From positions 1 through 10,080 of the forward strand of contig CACZOW010000063.1 in the NCBI GenBank assembly GCA_902782885.1: DNA of 10,080 bases, written 5' to 3'. The translations under genes were made by a program, and so were the position numbers. Below, piece after piece: positions 7,309 to 10,080 of the stretch (position 1 is the first letter of the stretch; each line of letters begins with the position of its first letter). This stretch comes from an uncultured Ruminococcus sp. GTDB lineage: Bacteria > Bacillota > Clostridia > UBA1212 > UBA1255. A model generated the notes under the pieces. The model saw only the letters and a program-made list of their open reading frames with translations, had not been told where the DNA came from and did no database searches.

Positions 7309-8705
7309 TGCAAAAAGAATATAAAACCATCACCGAAATTGCCGGCCCGCTCATGATGCTGAACAAAGTTACGGACGTCAGTATGGGCGAACTGGGCGAG
7401 ATAATGCTCTCTGACGGCAGCAGAAAAATGTGCAAAGTCATGGAGATCGACGGGGACGTGGCGGTGGTCCAGCTGTTCGGTTCTTCTGCCGGAATAAACC
7501 CGCAGGAAAGCACCGTTAAATTCCTCGGCCACGGCACGGAACTGGCGGTATCCGAAGATATGCTGGGCCGCGTGTTTGACGGGCTCGGCCGTCCGATCGA
7601 CGGCGGTCCCGAACTGCTCGCGGAGGAACGGCTGGACGTAAACGGCCTTCCCATGAATCCCGCCGCCCGCGAATATCCTTCCGAGTTCATTCAGACCGGC
7701 GTGTCCGCCATTGACGGCCTCAACACGCTGGTGCGCGGTCAGAAACTGCCTATATTCTCGGCGTCCGGTCTGCCGCATTCGGAGTTGGCGGTACAGATCG
7801 CGCGGCAGGCGAAAGTGCTGGGCGACGACAGCCGGTTCGCCGTTGTCTTCGCGGCAATGGGTATCACATTTGAAGAAGCCAATTTCTTTATTGACGACTT
7901 CCGCCGCACCGGTGCGCTGAGCCGCAGCGTCCTGTTCATCAACCTGGCCAACGACCCCTCCGTCGAGCGTATATCCACGCCGCGCATGGCGTTGACCGCC
8001 GCGGAATACCTGGCGTTCGAGCAGCACATGCACGTGCTGGTAATTATGACTGATATAACCTACTATTGCGAGGCACTGCGTGAGATATCCGCCGCCCGCA
8101 AGGAAGTTCCCGGCCGCCGCGGTTATCCCGGATATCTTTATACTGACCTTGCCACGCTGTACGAGCGCGCCGGCAAGAAGCGCGGGCTCGACGGCAGTAT
8201 CACGCTGATACCTATATTGACCATGCCGGAAGACGATAAGACCCATCCGATCCCGGACCTTACCGGATACATCACGGAAGGGCAGATCATATTGTCCCGC
8301 GAACTCCACCGGAAGGGGATAACGCCGCCCATAGACGTACTGCCTTCGCTTTCGCGTCTGAAGGACAAGGGCATCGGCCAGGGCAAGACCCGCGCGGACC
8401 ACGCCAACACCATGAACCAGCTGTTCTCCGCGTATTCCCGGGGCAAGGAATGCAAGGAACTGGCAACGGTCCTGGGCGATTCGGCGCTCTCGGAGATGGA
8501 TCTGAAATACGCCGAATTCGCTGACAGATTTGAGCAGGAATACGTTTCGCAGGGCTTCAGCAACAACCGCAGCATCGAAGAGACGCTCGCCATCGGCTGG
8601 AAACTGCTGCGCATTTTCCCGAGATCCGAGCTCAAACGCATCAAAGACGTCCACCTGGACAAGTACTATAACGAAGACGAAGGCGCAGGCGCAGGTGACA
8701 ACTAA
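7308..8705 (+). CDS. ntpB: V/A-type ATPase nucleotide-binding subunit B
   Basis: This 465-residue protein is of typical length. An N-terminal barrel (YKTITEIAGPLMML) leads into a nucleotide-binding fold. In this fold the Walker A position reads FSASGLPHSELA, the degenerate loop normal for subunit B, so B does not itself catalyse. It donates the arginine finger to the A site: R350 in PSLSRLKDKGIG. This matches the R350 that I recall for E. hirae subunit B. Other family blocks are GRVFDGLGRPIDGGP, EFIQTGVSAIDGLNTLVRGQ and RRGYPGYLYTDLATLYERAG. The C-terminal tail ends in an acidic, glycine-rich EDEGAGAGDN. The ATG overlaps the subunit A stop (TAATG), with AGGGAG at 7291-7296 upstream. The TAA stop in turn overlaps the start of subunit D. 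Confidence 0.99.
   Translation: MQKEYKTITEIAGPLMMLNKVTDVSMGELGEIMLSDGSRKMCKVMEIDGDVAVVQLFGSSAGINPQESTVKFLGHGTELAVSEDMLGRVFDGLGRPIDGGPELLAEERLDVNGLPMNPAAREYPSEFIQTGVSAIDGLNTLVRGQKLPIFSASGLPHSELAVQIARQAKVLGDDSRFAVVFAAMGITFEEANFFIDDFRRTGALSRSVLFINLANDPSVERISTPRMALTAAEYLAFEQHMHVLVIMTDITYYCEALREISAARKEVPGRRGYPGYLYTDLATLYERAGKKRGLDGSITLIPILTMPEDDKTHPIPDLTGYITEGQIILSRELHRKGITPPIDVLPSLSRLKDKGIGQGKTRADHANTMNQLFSAYSRGKECKELATVLGDSALSEMDLKYAEFADRFEQEYVSQGFSNNRSIEETLAIGWKLLRIFPRSELKRIKDVHLDKYYNEDEGAGAGDN
8693..8698 (+). promoter_or_regulatory. Probable ribosome site of subunit D inside ntpB
   Basis: AGGTGA lies 6 bases before ATG 8705 and matches the 3' side of the full consensus AAAGGAGGTGA. It lies within the last codons of ntpB, which encode the GAGAGD tail. 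With the TAATG overlap it should couple translation of D to B. Confidence 0.5.
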
Positions 8706-9340
8706 TGGCCAGACTTAACGTCAGCCCGACACGCATGGAACTGAACCGGCTGAAGAAGCGGCTCTCCGTGGCCAGGAACGGGCACAAACTGTTAAAGGAC
8801 AAGCGGGATGAACTGATGAAGCAGTTCATGAAACTGATACGCCGCAATCAGGAGCTCCGCCGCGAAGCCGAAGCACAGCTGGAAAGCACTCAGAAGGATT
8901 TCCTGCTGGCAGGCGCGCTGCTTTCCGACGAGAGCCTGAACGCCGCGTTGATGCGTCCGTCCCGCACCGCCTCCGCCGAAGTCAGTTTCCGCAACATGAC
9001 GGGCGTCAGCGTACCGGAATTTGATTACAAGATCACTTCCGGCACCGGCGATCCGCTGTGTTACGGCTTTGCTGACACCAACGCCTCGCTGGACCGCGCC
9101 GTGGCCAGAATGGATTCGATCCTTGAACCGCTGCTGGAACTTGCGCGCGTGGAAAAGGCGGCAAGGCTCCTCAGCTGCGAGATCGAAAAGACCCGCCGCC
9201 GCGTCAACGCGCTCGAATACGTTATGATACCGCAGCTGGAAGAGACCATAAAATATATCATGATGAAGATGGAAGAAAACGACCGAAGCACCAAGATACG
9301 GCTGATGAAAGTCAAAGATATGGTGCTGGAGAAGAAATAG
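8705..9340 (+). CDS. ntpD: V/A-type ATPase central shaft subunit D
   Basis: This 211-residue protein is the family's standard length. The N-terminal helix carries the signature SPTRMELNRLKKRL, then ARNGHKLLKDKRDELMKQF. A C-terminal helix, about 130-200, pairs with it as the antiparallel coiled coil of the shaft that turns inside A3B3. The middle part (about 80-115, around SRTASAEVSFRNMTGVSVPEF) should form the short hairpin domain that contacts subunit F. It is the functional counterpart of F-ATPase gamma. The start overlaps the ntpB stop by one base. After the TAG stop there is a run of seven T residues (9341-9347), but I see no GC stem before it, so transcription may continue into proC. Confidence 0.97.
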   Translation: MARLNVSPTRMELNRLKKRLSVARNGHKLLKDKRDELMKQFMKLIRRNQELRREAEAQLESTQKDFLLAGALLSDESLNAALMRPSRTASAEVSFRNMTGVSVPEFDYKITSGTGDPLCYGFADTNASLDRAVARMDSILEPLLELARVEKAARLLSCEIEKTRRRVNALEYVMIPQLEETIKYIMMKMEENDRSTKIRLMKVKDMVLEKK

Positions 9341-9353
9341 TTTTTTTCGAAAC

Positions 9354-9358
9354 GGAGG
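9354..9358 (+). promoter_or_regulatory. Strong Shine-Dalgarno of proC
   Basis: GGAGG lies 6 bases before ATG 9365, in a 24-bp spacer that has no room for a full promoter of its own. Confidence 0.8.
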
Positions 9359-9364
9359 TCAATC

Positions 9365-10080
9365 ATGAAGATCGGATTATTCGGCGCCGGCAATATGGGC
9401 GGCGCGCTTTTGGAAGCGATTATAAAGACAGGAAAACACACCGTTTCCGTATTTGATCCGTCGGAGTCCGCCAGGGCGCGGTTCGCCGGGCGTGATAACG
9501 TTACGTTCACGTTGTCCGCCGGTGATGCCTCCAAAGACCGCGACCTGCTGATCATGGCGGTTAAACCCGGCATCGTTCCCGGATTGATCCGGGCCATCGC
9601 TCCCGAGATCCTCGACACACGAACGGTGCTGCTCTCTGTGGCCGCTGGCGTAAGGACATCCGTATATGCCGAAGTTCTGGGCGAAAAATTCCCGATCGTG
9701 CGCGCTATGCCGAATCTGCCGGCACTGGCGGGCGAGGGTTATACGGGCCTCTTTTACAAAAATGCCGAACGCATCCCGGACGCGGTGAAAGCAGCAGTTG
9801 CCGGAATTTTCAACGAAGTAGGCGAGACATCCGAATTTACTTCGGAAGAGTATATTGACCGCCTGATACCCGTCACGTCCAGCAGCCCCGCGTACATCTG
9901 CATGCTCATCGAAGCGATGGCAGACGGTGCGGTCCGTCTCGGGTTTACAAGAGCTGAAGCTTACCGTATGTGCGAACAGGCCGTACTTGGTACCGCCGCG
10001 TACCTCAAAGAGACCGGCATGCATCCGGCGGAACTGAAAGACCGCGTATGTTCGCCCGCGGGCACCACCATTGAAGCAGT
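9365..10080 (+). CDS. proC: Pyrroline-5-carboxylate reductase, N-terminal part (cut by right edge)
   Basis: The frame is open to the window end, with 238 complete codons visible of a family that is usually about 265-275 residues. The enzyme reduces 1-pyrroline-5-carboxylate to L-proline, the last step of proline synthesis, in the cytoplasm. The Rossmann fold opens with GLFGAGNMGGAL (4-15; GxGxMG). MAVKP (64-68) is the usual strand end facing the cofactor. RAMPNLPALAGEG (113-125) and SSSPAYI (172-178) shape the substrate region. RVCSPAGTTIEA (227-238) is the ProC signature of the helical dimerisation domain. D31, at the end of the second strand (VFDPS), is acidic, which in Rossmann enzymes tends to favour NADH over NADPH; this is inference. 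L118 replaces the threonine common in RxMPNTP. The gene follows ntpD by 24 bp on the same strand and may share its transcript. Confidence 0.94.
   Translation, partial: MKIGLFGAGNMGGALLEAIIKTGKHTVSVFDPSESARARFAGRDNVTFTLSAGDASKDRDLLIMAVKPGIVPGLIRAIAPEILDTRTVLLSVAAGVRTSVYAEVLGEKFPIVRAMPNLPALAGEGYTGLFYKNAERIPDAVKAAVAGIFNEVGETSEFTSEEYIDRLIPVTSSSPAYICMLIEAMADGAVRLGFTRAEAYRMCEQAVLGTAAYLKETGMHPAELKDRVCSPAGTTIEA

Noticed and set aside
7749..7785. Degenerate P-loop in subunit B as a sign of decay
   Set aside because: Loss of the Walker A lysine is normal for V/A-type B subunits, which are non-catalytic.
7173..8654. 493-codon open frame on the minus strand opposite ntpB
   Set aside because: It mirrors a strongly conserved gene. 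Its translation is rich in Arg, His and Gln without domain motifs, as expected from antisense reading of GC-rich codons.
9341..9347. T run after ntpD as an intrinsic terminator
   Set aside because: No GC-rich inverted repeat precedes it, and the proC ribosome site follows directly.

Overview
This window is an almost gap-free run of eleven same-strand (+) genes. Nine of them form a complete rotary V/A-type ATPase operon. It is flanked by the 3' end of an O-acetylhomoserine sulfhydrylase gene (metY, cut by the left edge) and the 5' part of a pyrroline-5-carboxylate reductase gene (proC, cut by the right edge). The DNA looks GC-rich by eye, and most starts carry a clear purine-rich Shine-Dalgarno sequence. 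The V-type ATPase has the bacterial nine-subunit composition, and its rotor protein is close in layout to Enterococcus NtpK. This suggests an anaerobic or fermentative bacterium, perhaps a GC-rich clostridial lineage of the Bacillota. The taxonomic guess is weak, because it rests on gene content and not on a phylogenetic marker.

Layout: metY 3' end (1-507); peripheral-stalk subunit G/H (536-850); membrane subunit I/a (850-2931); rotor-ring subunit K/c (2957-3481); stalk subunit E (3504-4115); subunit C/d (4117-5163); subunit F (5194-5508); catalytic subunit A (5536-7308); nucleotide-binding subunit B (7308-8705); central-shaft subunit D (8705-9340); proC (9365 to beyond 10080). The ATPase order G-I-K-E-C-F-A-B-D is the classical one of Thermus and, under other letters, of the Enterococcus ntp operon. 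No spacer between genes exceeds 30 bp. Several junctions are one-base overlaps (TGATG or TAATG), so the block is almost certainly one transcript with translational coupling.

How the parts work together: A3B3 hydrolyses or makes ATP. D and F form the central shaft, and C joins the shaft to the ring of K subunits. Subunit I provides the ion half-channels with its two conserved arginines. E and G/H form the peripheral stalks that hold A3B3 against I. The key residues are all present: Walker A and the catalytic Glu in A, the arginine finger in B, the ion-binding carboxylate in K and both arginines in I. The enzyme should therefore be functional. K carries every residue of the Na+ site known from E. 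hirae NtpK, at a constant offset of 19 residues, so Na+ coupling is the main functional prediction here.

I see no mobile element, CRISPR array, RNA gene or convincing promoter or terminator, and no sign of an undescribed system. The findings are refinements on a well-known operon.
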